Origin: Isoetes taiwanensis
Lineage: Eukaryota > Streptophyta > Lycopodiopsida > Isoetales > Isoetaceae
NCBI GenBank assembly: GCA_021234155.1
Contig: JAJEKV010000640.1
Span: 1-64,000, forward strand
Reading direction: 5' to 3'
DNA: 64,000 nt
This document shows, piece by piece, positions 10,763-22,415 of this stretch (position 1 is the stretch's first letter; each line of letters begins with the position of its first letter). The position numbers were made by a program, and so were the translations under genes. A model generated the notes under the pieces. It was not told the origin of the DNA, searched no databases, and worked only from the letters and a program-made list of their open reading frames with translations.

Positions 10763-10861
10763 TATCCTAACATCTGATTATAGATAACTTTATATATAAA
10801 AAGGCTATGTCTGATTAGAAAAATGCAAAAAAAAACATGTTAGCTCTTTGTTGTATTGAAC

Positions 10862-11852
10862 TTGTATTTGTGTGTAGCATATGTAGAAAATATGGTTGTA
10901 ATCGGAGTGCTGATCAGTGCCATTAATATGTGCAAGGAATATTCCAAAATTCATGCTTATAAAAGGACTCATGCTGGTAGAGACTCATATTGGAACCTTG
11001 GACGAGCTGAACGTGTTGAGCTGAACTTGCCTCGAAATTTTCCTACAGAGGTTTGTAATAACAATATAAATCTTAAACTGAACTTGAGCTTTTTGAAGCT
11101 AATACTTTTTTTTTTTTGTATTTTATTGTAGTTGTATGATCACATGGACAGTTGGATGAAATCTCACATAACAACCACAGCTGATATTCAGACTCGTTCT
11201 TCTATGCCCCTATTTGATATCCAGACGGAAGAAAACCAACCAGGTGAAAATTCCATAATAAGTGTTCTTCAAAATTTCTCTTCAACTTTTGCTGATTATG
11301 GTTTTATGTAGGAAATCTCTATACTCTCTTGGACTAAAGGCAGTTGTGAAGAGTTGATCAAGGACCAAGTATCTTCTGACGCCGAAATTTGGACTCGGCC
11401 GTCCTCTACACCCATCAGTGCAGCAAACTTCAACTAGGCAAACTCTACCTAGGCAGCCCCCGACTATGCAGCCTCCTAGGGAGGAAACTCCACCAAGTAG
11501 CACTCCAATTAGGGCTCCAATTAGATAGCCTCCAACTATGCAGCCGCCCAGGGAGGAAATTCCATCAAGAAGTAGCATTCCTCGTTCTAGCTCTGGCAAA
11601 AGAAAGCGCAAGACAAAAGAAGACTCCTCTCAAGAAATAGGGTATGCTCTTATGAAAACAGCTGAGCAACTAGCAGCCACAACAAGAGAGGATAACATTG
11701 AAAGGAGAGAGGAAAGCATTCACATGCGAGACATGATAGAGAAAATGCTGCAAGTAGACTTGTCAATTGCTCAGCAACTGCAAATGATGACAGAGAAGAT
11801 GGCAGCTGTGGTTGATGCAATAGTCAAATCATGCTCCCAAAAGGTAAGTTTT
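10862..11852 (+). pseudogene. Copy A ORF1, exons 2-4
   Basis: Exon 2 starts after a TGTGTAG acceptor with CRKYGCNRSADQC, a trihelix core. It continues to CKEYSKIHAY and LGRAERVELNLPRN. An 11-bp deletion relative to copy D removes the KWDN residues and shifts the frame. Exon 3 (after TTTATTGTAG at about 11131) reads YDHMDSWMKS. Exon 4 holds a Pro/Gln-rich linker and GKRKRKTKEDS, a probable nuclear localisation signal, then a C-terminal coiled coil (about 11640-11845). Confidence 0.65.
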
Positions 11853-13132
11853 TAAGTTATCCCTAAGTTGCATAGCATCTTCATGAGCATTGGGTCTTCT
11901 TCCTGCAGGAGCCCTGAGGAACTCAACGTAATCATCATCAACAATTGGTGCTGAGATAGGATCCTCTTTTTCACCAACCTCAATTAAGTAGTTGTGGAGA
12001 ATGCAACAAGCATATATTACATTTGTCAAGTCTTCAACGTTCTCACATTCTAACTTTTTATAAAACAGTCTCCACTTAGTCTTAAATATACCAAATGTTC
12101 TCTCAGCACAAACCCTGCTGCTACATGGTAAGTAGTTAAATCTTTTGAAATCATCTTGCAAGTGACGTCCAGGATAGAGAAGCACTAGCCATGGCGGTCG
12201 AAGTATCACATGACCGCTATAATGTACTTTGAAATCTGAATCCTCCTCTTGTAACTCTTGGCCCATTGAAAAGCATTCCATGAATAGCATTGTTATACAA
12301 AGGTGATTTACGAAGGATATTAATATCATTGCAGCTACCTGAGGTTCCAACGAAGATATCTAAGAACCTCGCTCGAATGTCCACCACTGCTTGTAAAGTA
12401 ATTGAATAATCTTTGTCCTTATCATAGTAATCAATAGCACAAGCATTTGCTGGAAGATCTAACTCGAAATGAGTAGCATCCATTGCCCCGCAGCAGTTGG
12501 GAAATCCTCTCCACTCTTCGAATCCATTATTAACCTCATTCAAGTCCTCAGGCCAATGCAAGTAATGACTCATATGTCTGACAACTGCATCACTAAATTG
12601 TTTCACGTACTTGTGAATAGTTGCTGGTGCTAATCCTACTTGTTCAGACACACTCAAATAGCTATTTCCTGTTGCTATACTAGATGGAGCGGCAGCTACC
12701 TTCAAACCCACTGGAACATTTCTTATTGGGATGTTCCTTAATCTGGGAGGTGGGCTCGAAGTCAGGGAGGGAGCTAATATGAAGCATAGATGCTCAAACT
12801 GCTCTAAATTTACATGGAAGAACTCTTTGTACCTGCGAGGATCAATTCCATTGACGTCTGATGCAACACCAATGAATAGATCGTGGTCTGATATAGAAGA
12901 CACCCTCTGTATATCTGAAAATTCTATGAACCCAGGTCATTGCAACTGAGAGAAAGACCTGGTATTGAGCAGCAAGAACACTCCCACTGCTTCCACCATC
13001 CAGGAGCAGCTGCACAATTCTTGATCTATGCTCAAAATGAGCCCGCACGAGCTGGAATAGGACAAGCATCATCTGCACTAGTTGGAAGAAGGCAGCACGG
13101 TTAAATCTCGTCGAATCTCTCGTTGAAGCCAT
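11829..13132 (-). pseudogene. Copy A transposase, HARBI1-like DDE nuclease, disrupted
   Basis: Start at ATG 13132 (MASTRDSTRFNRAAFFQLVQ). A helix-turn-helix region (YLSVSEQVGLAPATIHKYVK) is followed by the first catalytic Asp in CCGAMDATHFE. The glutamate block VCAERTFGIFKTKWRLFYKK and the conserved C-terminal CCILHNYLIE are present. The second Asp block, IIADAGYFDLP in copies B and D, is scrambled here to SGHVILRPP. Frameshifts lie near 12880 and 12280, so it is inactive. The 3' end overlaps the end of ORF1 (convergent genes). Confidence 0.88.
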
Positions 13133-13282
13133 ATCCAATACTGACACGAAATTTGTTACCGGCTAGAGGCACGAAAATGACAAAACCCTAAAACCCTACA
13201 AAAAAAAATGACGTCAACATGTGAACGCACCAAATTTTTTTGCCAAAAACGTTGACGTTGGGGCCGTCGGAGTTGGTGACAA

Positions 13283-14390
13283 AGCAGATTTTAAGATCAA
13301 GGTGCATAGGCTCACTTGGTCAACTGCAAATGCTATATCTAGTCAAGTAATAGTAATGTAAAACCAGGCCTTGAAGCTTGTTTATAATGATTCAGATGCA
13401 AGTGATGGCCTAGTTTCTGCAAACCAATGTTATGGAGACGAATCACCATTTACGCGCATGGACCTGAAACAAAAAATATTCTAGCATGCTTCCGACAACT
13501 TTTCATTTGTTAATATTGACTATGATTCAGGTCATTTGAATACAGTTAATGCACTTTTTCATCCATATTGTTGTCACGCTCAGTGAAGAGACACAATTCA
13601 TTTGGCAATCCAAGAAAGACTGGCTCAAAACCTGCTTGGTATAAAAAGATTTACCTAAAGAATGGCAGCAAGAGTGAACATGAGCCTGACAACCACCAAA
13701 GAGTTGATGCCTATTACAGTGATATTGACAAGATACGTGGTCTGTTGCATTTGATTAACTGGGCATATCATAGATAAAATGTACACTTGCATTTCTACTT
13801 CTTGCACTCTCCCAAAATGGTGATTTATACAAGCTGATGTTTGTACAAGCTGATTTATTCACAGCATTTATTGTGTCCAATAAAAGAGGCATTGTTTAGA
13901 AGGTGTTCTATCTGCTTGATCCATCTTTGAAGGAGAAGATTTGATCAGTTTTTCTAGGAGTAGAAGCATCTTTGACGATGTTGTTTTGCAAGAGGTGCAT
14001 GAGCTCCCATCATTGAAAGGTCTGAGCACAAAGCTTAGAAGGTAAGTTAAAAACCTACCTTGAGATTGCCTCAATTTATCTGCATTTGTTCCTTGAATCA
14101 GAGATTTGTTTTTAAGAATGTGGCCATGCTGGCCTTGGCAGTTTTGCATTACTGGACTTGGTGATGGTACAACACTAATGGTCAGAGATTCAAACTTTCA
14201 GACCCATGCGGGATATTTTCTCAAGGGAAAAGGCAAAGATAGCACACATAAGACATGGTACATGCTAGGTTATTCTAGCTGAGCCCTGCCATGATGTGTA
14301 GGCATTTCTTGGTATTTCTATATCTGAGGCCTATAACAGATGCATGGTGATGGGGACTCTGGCCCGCATCAAATTAATGGATGGTTTTGT
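13283..14390. other. Spacer between copies A and B with exon-like pieces
   Basis: No complete gene is seen. An open stretch at 13568-13777 (plus) reads NSFGNPRKTGSKPAWYKKIY and is not recognised. A segment ending ELPSLKGLSTKLR at about 14040 (plus) is followed by a GTAAGT donor. The sequence after it (14045-14165) resembles 9680-9815. These may be exons of the gene family that also supplied the insert in A and B. Confidence 0.35.
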
Positions 14391-15502
14391 CTAAAAAAAA
14401 TTTTAGAAGGCCAAGGCAGGCAAGTTGAACCAGGCACCTTTTACCTGCATGTGGTCCCTCACACTGGACAATAAAAATTGAAGAACTAATGTGGATATTC
14501 GACGAAGAATACAACTCTGCCTATGGGGAATACATCGGAGATGCCTTTGTTCATGCCTAAGGCAAGAGCCTAGCCCTATTGGGACTACGTGTACATTAAA
14601 CTAGTAATGCAATAGTGGAAAATACAGGCTTTTATTTCATTAAAATGCTCACATAAACAATTATTTGCCTTAGCATGTTTTGGCTTTGGGCACCACATGG
14701 AGTAACCATGCATTAATACATCAATATGGTCAGATCTTGATCAACCTTTTTAGCACTTCATGGCTACAGCTGTGGTGCACCTGGAACAGTACATGGTATT
14801 GCCCAGTATAAGGCTTAGAAGTGAAGTTAAAAACCCATTTTTGGGAGGGCCTCAATTTATCTGGATTTGTTCCTTGTACTAGAGATTTGGTTTTAAGAAA
14901 GTGGCCATGCTGACCTTGGCTGTTTGCATTACTGGACTTGGTAAAACATAAAGTTGGATAAGGCGGTACTCTGATTATAAGCAATGGTTTGCTATATCTC
15001 ATGATCATGGTTCAACCTGGAAATTGCATTGTTGGAGTACAATTGCATTGCTGGAGTACAGGAGCAAACGGCAAGTTCAAATCCACTAAGCAAAGCATGC
15101 TTCCAGATTAGTGGTAGCTCAGTATTTGGCTGTTAACCATAAGTATTTGACCAGTATAGGTTGCACATGTAGCAATCAACGGCCTGCAATATGGTGGCAA
15201 CATGGAGCCTAGGGCACAAGGTAAATTGCAAAAAAACTATACGTGGCAATTATTACGATGAGCAACTCAGTGGATAAGGTATGCAGGCATAAAATTAGCA
15301 AGGGTTTTGCCTAGTGCAAGATATTCTCTTGTGTTTGGATATTTCAGACGAACAATTTGTATGGTCTACTGGAAAAGAATTCATATGGTCTATCGTATTG
15401 TTAACTGTTTCAATACATGAATTAGGCCAAAGCTACGACATGCTTATCATATGGGTTTCCCTATTATGGACTTAACTCTAAATCATAGACCACTAAACTA
15501 TG

Positions 15503-15900
15503 TTAAATTGTTTTGACAGGATAATGCATTTTGTTACTTGAATTTGCACAATGTGCATGATACAGCAGTCTAAGCGTAGACCAGACAGGAATTTGACCAG
15601 ACATCAGCCTTTGTTCTGCATGTTGCGAGATGCAAATCGAACAGAAACTATGTGAGCATTCCTTCAGATAGACCATCTCAGTAACCAGCTTATCCTCCAT
15701 ACAAATAATGCAATGTCCATACTCATCTGTTCTCATCTGCACGAATAGATTTTCAGCCAATCTATTCTCATTTGCACGAATAGATTTTCAGCCAATCTAT
15801 TCTCATCTGCACGAATCAACCTCAGCTGGAATGTATCCAGCTTGCTTGCATATTCTTTGACCTGGTTTTGCAGCTCCACATCTCTTTTATTTGTTTTCCA
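15503..15900 (-). pseudogene. Captured coiled-coil plus RING-finger fragment (copy B)
   Basis: Counterpart of the fragment in copy A. YGHCIICMEDKLVTEMV, then SHSFCSICISQHAEQR keeps the Cys/His spacing of a RING. It breaks at the same point after MSGQIPV, so the truncation happened before the copies separated. Confidence 0.6.
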
Positions 15901-15990
15901 ATATCCTAACATCTGATTATAGATAACTTTATATATAAAAAGACTATGTCTGATTAGAAAAATTCAAAAAAAACATGTTAGCTCTTTGTT

Positions 15991-16967
15991 GTGTTGAACT
16001 TGTATTTGTGTGCAGCATATGTAGAAAATATGGTTGCAATCAGAGTGCTGATCAGTGCCATTAACATGTGCAAGGAATATTCCAAAATTCATGCTTATGA
16101 AAAGAACGTGCCTTCTGGTAGAGACTCATATCGGAACCTTGGACGAGCTGAACGTGTTGAGCTGAACTTGCCTCGAAATTTTCCTACAGAGGTTTGTAAT
16201 AACCATATAAATCTTAAACTGAACTTGAGATTTTTGAAGCTAATACTTTTTTTTTGTATTTTATTGTAGTTGTATGATCACATGGACAGTTGGATGAAAT
16301 CTCGCATAACAACCACAGCTGATATTCAGACTCGTTCTTCTATGCCCCTATTTGATATCCAGACAGAAGAAAACCAACCATGTGAAAATTCCACAATAAG
16401 TGTTCTTCAAAATTTCTCTTCAACTTTTGTTGATTATGGTTTTATGTAGGAAATCTCGATACTTCTACGGACTCTGAAGCAGATTGTGAAGAGTTCAGTC
16501 AAGGACCAAGTATCTTACGACGTCGAGCTGGACTCAACCGTCCTCTACACCCATCAGTGCAGCAAACTTCAACTAGGCAAACTCTACCTAGGCAGCCTCC
16601 GACTATGCAGCCTCCTAGGGAGGAAACTCCACCAAGCAGCACTCCAATTAGGGCAGCCTCCAACTATGCAGCCGCCCAGGGAGGAAATTCCACCAAGTAG
16701 CATTCCTCGTTCTAGCTCTGGCAAAAGAAAGCGCAAGACAAAAGAAGACTCCTTTCAAGAAATAGGGTATGCTCTTATGAAAACAGCTGAGCAACTAGCA
16801 GCCACAACAAGAGAGGATAACATTGAAAGGAGAGAGGAAAGCATTCACATGCGAGACATGATAGAGAAAATGCTGCAAGTACAGCAACTACAAATGATGA
16901 CAGAGAAGATGGCAGCTGTGGTTGATGCAATAGTCAAATCATGCTCCCAAAAGGTAAGTTTTTAAGT
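15991..16967 (+). pseudogene. Copy B ORF1, exons 2-4
   Basis: Starts after a TGTGCAG acceptor. It shares the 11-bp deletion of copy A (loss of KWDN). The Pro-rich linker, GKRKRKTKEDS and coiled-coil end are preserved with few differences. A and B therefore share a more recent ancestor with each other than with D over this part. Confidence 0.65.
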
Positions 16968-17865
16968 TATCCCTAAGTTGCATAGCAGCTTCATGAGCAT
17001 TGGGTCTTCTTCCTGCAGGAGCCCTGAGGAACTCAACGTAATCATCATCAACAATTGGTGCTGAGATAGAATCCTCTTTTTCACCAACCTCAATTAAGTA
17101 GTTGTGGAGAATGCAACAAGCATATATTACATTTGTCAAGTCTTCAACGTTCTCACATTCTAACTTTTTATAAAACAGTCTCCACTTAGTCTTAAATATA
17201 CCAAATGTTCTCTCAGCACAACCCTGCTGCTACATAGTAAGTAGTTAAAGCTTTTGAAATCATCTTGCAAGTGATGTCCAGGATAGGGAAGCACTAGCCA
17301 TGGCAGATCGAAGTATCCTGCATCTGCTATAATGTACTCAGGAAATCTGAATCCTCCTCTTGTAACTCTTGGCCCATTGAAAAGCATTCCATGAATAGCA
17401 TTGTTATACAAAGGGATTTACGAAGGATATTAATATCATTGCAGCTACCTGGGGTTCAAACAAAGACATCTAAGAACCTCGCTCGAAGTCAGGGAGGGAG
17501 CTAATATGGAGCATAGATGCTCAAAATGCTCTAAATTTACATGGAAGAACTCTTTGTACCTGCGAGGATCAATTCCATTGATCTCTGATGCAAAATGCCC
17601 CCACCAATGAATAGACTGTAGTCTGATATAGAAGACGCCCTCTGTATATCTGAAAATTCTATGAACCCAGGTCATTGCAACTGAGAGAAAGACCTGGTAT
17701 TGAGCAGCAAGAACACTCCCACTACTTCCACCATCCAGGAGCAGCTGCACCAATTCTTGATCTACGCTCAAAATGAGCCCGCATGAGCTGGAATAGGACA
17801 AGCATCATCTGCACTAGTTGGAAGAAGGCAGCACGGTTAAATCTCGCCGGATCTCTCGTTGGAGC
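16939..17865 (-). pseudogene. Copy B transposase with a 0.39 kb deletion
   Basis: The C-terminal half is good, with RFPEYIIADAGYFDLPWLV carrying the second catalytic Asp and ERTF-like glutamate and CCILHNYLIE blocks. The middle, including the first Asp, is gone. The sequence jumps from the base after the CTCGCTCGAA phrase (about 17486-17495) to AGTCAGGGAGGG. In copy A the two break sites both carry CTCGAA (12369-12376 and 12755-12762), so the deletion fits microhomology repair. Confidence 0.8.
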
Positions 17866-18170
17866 CGTATCCAATACTGACACAAAATTTGTTACCGGCT
17901 AGAGGCACGAAAATGACAAAACTCTAAAACCCTACGGAAAAAAAAATGACGTCAACATGTGAACGCCCCAAATTTTTTTGCCAAAAACGTTGACGTTGGG
18001 GCCGCCGGAGCTGGTGACATGTGGGGCGTCTCTAAGTTAGACTTTGCAAGGTCAGACAGATTAGACGCAAGAAGCTTGGTGCTTCCGAATTGTTGTCGTT
18101 GGGCCGACACCAAGATTAAGCTAGAGCAATGATATAAGACGCTATATATAGAAATATTAAATATGGAGAA

Positions 18171-19558
18171 GGATATTAATGAAGGATATTAATATCATTG
18201 CAGCTACCTGGGGTTCCAACGAAGACATCTAAGAACCTCGCTCGAATGTCCACCACTGCTTGTAAAGTAATTGAATAATCCTTGTCCTTATCATAGTAAT
18301 CAATAGCACAAGCATTTGCTGGAAGTTCTAACTCGAAATGAGTAGCATCCATTGCCCCGCAGCAGTTGGGAAATCCTCTCCACTCTTCGAATCCATTCTT
18401 AACCTCATTCAAGTCCTCAGGCCAATGCAAGTAATGACTTATATGTCTGACAACTGCGTCACTACTGGTGCTAATCCTACTTGTTCAGACACACTCAAAT
18501 AGCTATTTCCTGTTGCTATTCTAATAGAGCAGCAGTTATGCGGGAGGTGGGCGCGAAGTCAGGGAGAGAGCTAATATGGAGCATAGATGCTCAAACTGAT
18601 CTAAATTTACATGGAAGAACTCTTTGTACCTGCGAGGATCAATTCCATTGACCTCTGATGCAAAATGCCCCCACCAATGAAAATTCTATCTGAAAATTCT
18701 ATGAACCCAGGTCATTGCAACTGAGAGAAAGACCTGGTATTGAGCAACAAGAACACTCCCATTACTTCCACCATCCGGGAGCAGGGAAAAAAATAGTGGC
18801 TAATCTTAGCCAAATGGCGAAATTTTGGGGTTTTTTTGAAACAAATCGGCTAAACTATGGGCCTTTTTGGGCCAAAAAAAAAAGAAAATATTAGCCAAGT
18901 CTATTTCACGCACCGCCTCCATTTTGTCCGACTTTAGCTAACCGCGAGAAAGTGCAAGTGGTAAATATTTGAAAGTTTAGCCAAAACTTAGAAGCTTTCA
19001 TGTCAAATTTTGGCGTACTTTAGCCAACATATTCTATAACATTTATATCTATTATAGTTGGTTATATTTAGGTCTTGAATTAGTGCAAAATAACCAAGTG
19101 ATAGAAGATTTTTTAATTTTTAGATAACAGTTTAGCCAAATGTAAGAAAGTACAGGCAGCAAAATTTGGAAAGTTTAGCTAAACCTTAGAAGCTTTCGCC
19201 TCAACTTTTGGCATACTTTAGCCAAGTCTATTTCACCATTTTGGATATAACAGTTCCTTAATTTTTCCCTGTCCGGGAGCAGCTGAACAATTCTTGATCT
19301 ACGCTCAAAATGAGCCCGCACGAGGTGGAATAGGACAAGCATCATCTGCACTAGTTGGAAGAAGGCAGCACGGTTAAGTATCGCCGGATCTCTCGTTGGA
19401 GCCATATCCAATACTGACACAAAATTTGTTACCGGCTAGAGGCACGAAAATAACAAAACCCTAAAACCCTACAGAAAAAAAATGACGTCAACATGTGAAC
19501 GCCCCAAAATTTTTTGCCAAAACGTTGACGTTGGGGCCGCCGGAGTTGGTGACATGTG
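18171..19558. mobile_element. PIF/Harbinger-type fragment, copy C
   Basis: A third, heavily deleted copy holding only transposase sequence (minus). 18176-18430 contains CCGAMDATHFELELPA with the first catalytic Asp. The start region MAPTRDPA lies at about 19400. A hAT MITE splits it at 18782-19271. It joins copy B at a repeated GAAGGATATTAAT and joins copy D tail to head near 19558. Confidence 0.75.
18774..19279. mobile_element. hAT-type MITE, 490 bp, with 8-bp target duplication
   Basis: The element spans 18782-19271. It has inverted ends CAGGGAAAAAA and TTTTTCCCTG and is flanked by TCCGGGAG on both sides (18774-18781 and 19272-19279). The 8-bp duplication and CAGGG start are hAT hallmarks. 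It has no coding capacity and is rich in TTTAGCCAA. Two internal segments of about 105 bp (18931-19040 and 19131-19238) are diverged duplicates. Removing it with one TSD restores the transposase sequence of copy C. Confidence 0.95.
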
Positions 19559-19967
19559 AGGCGGGATGCTTCATGTGTAACAAAAAACATATTCACATGT
19601 TAATTTTTTTTGCCGGGCGGCTCAACGTCCAAACCGTTGGACGTCAAACTGCTCCAGCAGTTCGTGATCGACCGGCTATGACGTCAAACGAGACGTCTTG
19701 ACCTGCATTTCCGGTCATTTTCGATCTTCACCTGCAGCAATAGGTAAAATCTTGAATGAATCCATAAAACTACGATGGCGCGAAAACAGCAATGTTGTAG
19801 CAATGGAGAACGGAATCGAAATTGGCGATGTGAGTGGGCATTTGCTTCTTTGTGCATTTACTTCGTTGTGATGATTCCTTGTGCATTTACTGATTTCCTT
19901 GTGCTGATTCCTTGTGCATTTATTGATGAGAACTTGAATTTATATAGAATTCTATGCTCTTTCGGAC

Positions 19968-20217
19968 ATGGAAAAGCCGACTCGAAGCCACTCAAAGCAC
20001 AAATGTTTCATTGGGTCCTATGGAATTCAATTCCCAAGCGCTCAAGCCACTCAAAGCATGAACTTCGGCCGTTCTCTTGCACGAGGCACACAATGGTCTC
20101 TCAATGAGATGATTATTGTCCGATTGATGCTCGGAAGAAAAGACATTAACTTGGGACTAGAGGAGGAATACAGGGAAAGAATGGCCAATGGACAAGAGTG
20201 ATGGGAGAATGTTGCTA
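19968..20217 (+). pseudogene. Copy D ORF1, exon 1
   Basis: Same exon as in copy A, with RGTQWSLNEMIIV and MANGQE followed by the same in-frame TGA. Small indels at CAG-like positions shift the frame twice. Ends before a GTATGC donor. Confidence 0.65.
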
Positions 20218-21318
20218 GGTATGCATTTTTACTTTTAATTATCATCATTTTCTTTTTTGATCCCCAATTCTTCATCAAGGAGAACGTTTTTCAAATCAAT
20301 GAAACCATAGGTCACAATGCATTCTTGAAGCTATGCCGGACTGGTAGTCAATCCTCAAAGTAAAACAACCATTTTCTTTTCAATAATAAGTTAAATGCCT
20401 TTACCCGATCACGCTTTCAGTGAGAATCCTCCTGATATGCCAGCGTATGAAGGGAAGATTTCACAACCTTCTGGCGAATTGCTTTCAAAATTGTCAAATG
20501 AATCATCTCGGCGAGGGGTTCCATTGTCACTTGGGACATAACACCTCAAAGAAACGGACCAATGCTTGTACATAGACTTCCAAGGATCCAGTCCAACCAT
20601 TGCGATTCAGACCTAATTTTGAAGCAAGACTTATCAATAGCAAATCAGGTAAAATTACCTCAAAACCCAAATCATAGCAAACCGTAAATGACACTGTCTA
20701 ATTACGGTTGATTCGGTTATATGACTCCTTGCAAATCTACACAAGTGACTGACCAGATTTAACAAAATTGAGAGAACCCATGCACATATAGAAAAATCCC
20801 TCAAGAAACACTCCAAAGTCACTAGAATGGAAGACCCTCCTTGAATTGTCCAATGTTTGTTGAAACATTCTATAAGACCAACTCTTGCTCTTCCCTTTCC
20901 CTGGCTTTGGACTCCAACCACGTGGGACTTTATGCTTTCTTAGAAGATCGGTGAGCTCCTTTCCATTTACTTGACTTTTAGCTCACTAGGATAGAAAATT
21001 TGAAGCATGCAGAATGTAAATGAATCTGATAAAATGTGTTACGGTGTTGAGACTTTAAGTAGTCACAATAGGGTAACGTGGCATGATCTTATCCACAGAT
21101 AAAATGATGGCGTGGCAAGATCATGGCCACTTAATTAGTTAGGGTGAGATTTCCTAACCTCTAACACCCCTTCTGAAACCGAACACTAATTAAGAAACAT
21201 AATGCCTAATGTAAATGTTTCTGCTGTAGCATCTGAACTCCCAATAGCATTTTGAGATGTTAAATTTGGTTACCAGCAAGCCTGTTTGCCTGTAGAACAG
21301 TATAGTAAAAAAAAATTT
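20218..21318. other. Intron 1 of copy D ORF1
   Basis: Aligns with 8177-9270. The minus-strand open stretches at 20409-20600 and 20655-20921 are not recognised and are not kept open in copy A, so they are probably chance. Confidence 0.5.
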
Positions 21319-21367
21319 AGAACTTGTTGTTGTAGCTCTTTGTTGTATTGAACTTGTATTTGTGCGC

Positions 21368-22336
21368 AGCATATGTAGAAAATATGGTTGCAATCGGAGT
21401 GCTGATCAATGCCATTCAAAATGGGATAACATATGCAAGGAATATTCCAAAATTCATGCTTATGAAAAGAACGTGCCTTCTGGTAGAGACTCATATCGAA
21501 ACCTTGGACGAGCTGAACGTGTTGAGCTGAACTGGCCTCGAAATGTTCCTACAGAGGTTTGTAATAACCATATAAATCTTAAACTGAACTTGATATTTTT
21601 GAAGCTAATACTTTTTTTTGTATTTTTATTAGTTGTATATGATCACATGGGCCGGTTGGATGAAATCTGCGCATAACAACAACCGGTGATATTAGGACTC
21701 ATTCTTCTATGCCCCTATTTGATATCAGGGATGAAGAAAACCAACCATGTGAAAATTCCACAATAAGTGTTCTTCAAAATTTCTCTTCAACTTATGTTGA
21801 TTATGGTTTTATGTAGGAAATCTCTATACTTCTCTGGACTCAAGGCGGTTGTGAAGAGTTGGAGTCAAGGATCAAGTATCTTCTGACGTCGCCGATTTGG
21901 ACTCAAGCCGTCCTCTATACCCATCCCGGTCGCGACAAACTTCAACTAGGCAAACTCTACCTAGGCCTCGGACTATCACGACCTCCTAGGGAGGAAACTC
22001 CTGTTGAAACACTCAATTAGGGGCTCCAATTAGGCAGCCTCCAACTATCACCGGCCCATGGGAGGAAATTCCACCAAGTAGCATTCCTCGTTCTAGCTCG
22101 GCAAAAGAAAGAACAAAGAAGACTCCTCTCAAGAAATAGGGTATGCTCTTATGAAAGCGGTGAGCAACTAGCAGCCACAACAAAGAGAGGATAACATTGA
22201 AAGGAGAGAGGAAAGCATTCACATGCGAGGACATGATAGAGAAAATTTTACCAAGTACAAACAACTACAAATGATGATGAGAAGATGGCAAAATTTGTGG
22301 TTGATCGCGATGAGTCAAATCATGCTCCCAAAAGGT
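21368..22336 (+). pseudogene. Copy D ORF1, exons 2-4
   Basis: Exon 2 is the best preserved in the window: CRKYGCNRSADQCHSKWDNI continues to CKEYSKIHAYEKNV and PTEV before a GTTTGT donor. It retains the KWDN stretch lost in A and B. Exons 3 and 4 are recognisable but scrambled at many CAG/CTG sites. Confidence 0.65.
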
Positions 22337-22415
22337 AAGTTTTTAAGTTATCCCTAAGTTGCATAGCGGCTTCATGAGCGTGGGTCTTCTTCTTCCCGGG
22401 GAGCCACGAGGGAAC

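Larger units (their letters stand above)
9271..10839. repeat. 1.56 kb insert in copy A (also in B, absent from D)
   Basis: Copy D joins an A-tract (about 21310) directly to TAGCTCTTTGTTGTATTG. In A and B about 1.56 kb lies between these points. The insert holds a reverse RING-finger gene fragment. It also holds a stretch (9660-9815) with a third, diverged relative at about 14025-14165. It is either an insertion in the A/B ancestor or a loss in D. No terminal repeats or target duplication were found. Confidence 0.6.
7505..13282. mobile_element. PIF/Harbinger-type DNA transposon, copy A
   Basis: The left terminus GGGACGCATCACATGT follows TAA (7502-7504). The right terminus of sister copies, read inward, is GAGACGCCCCACATGT followed by TAA, so the termini are inverted and the target duplication is TAA, as expected for PIF/Harbinger. 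Inside lie a forward Myb/trihelix-like ORF in at least four exons (7929 to about 11850) and a convergent minus-strand DDE transposase (11829-13132). Copy A has lost its outermost right terminus near 13282. Its first intron is enlarged by a 1.56 kb insert (9271-10839). Both ORFs are broken. Confidence 0.85.
14391..18032. mobile_element. PIF/Harbinger-type transposon, copy B
   Basis: It begins abruptly in the A-tract that borders the 1.56 kb insert of copy A, so exon 1 and intron 1 are missing. It then carries the insert, ORF1 exons 2-4, the reverse transposase, and an intact right terminus ending GGGGCGTCTC (18032) followed by TAA. About 140 bp beyond the terminus is shared with the right flank of copy D. 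This points to segmental duplication, not two separate insertions. Confidence 0.8.
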
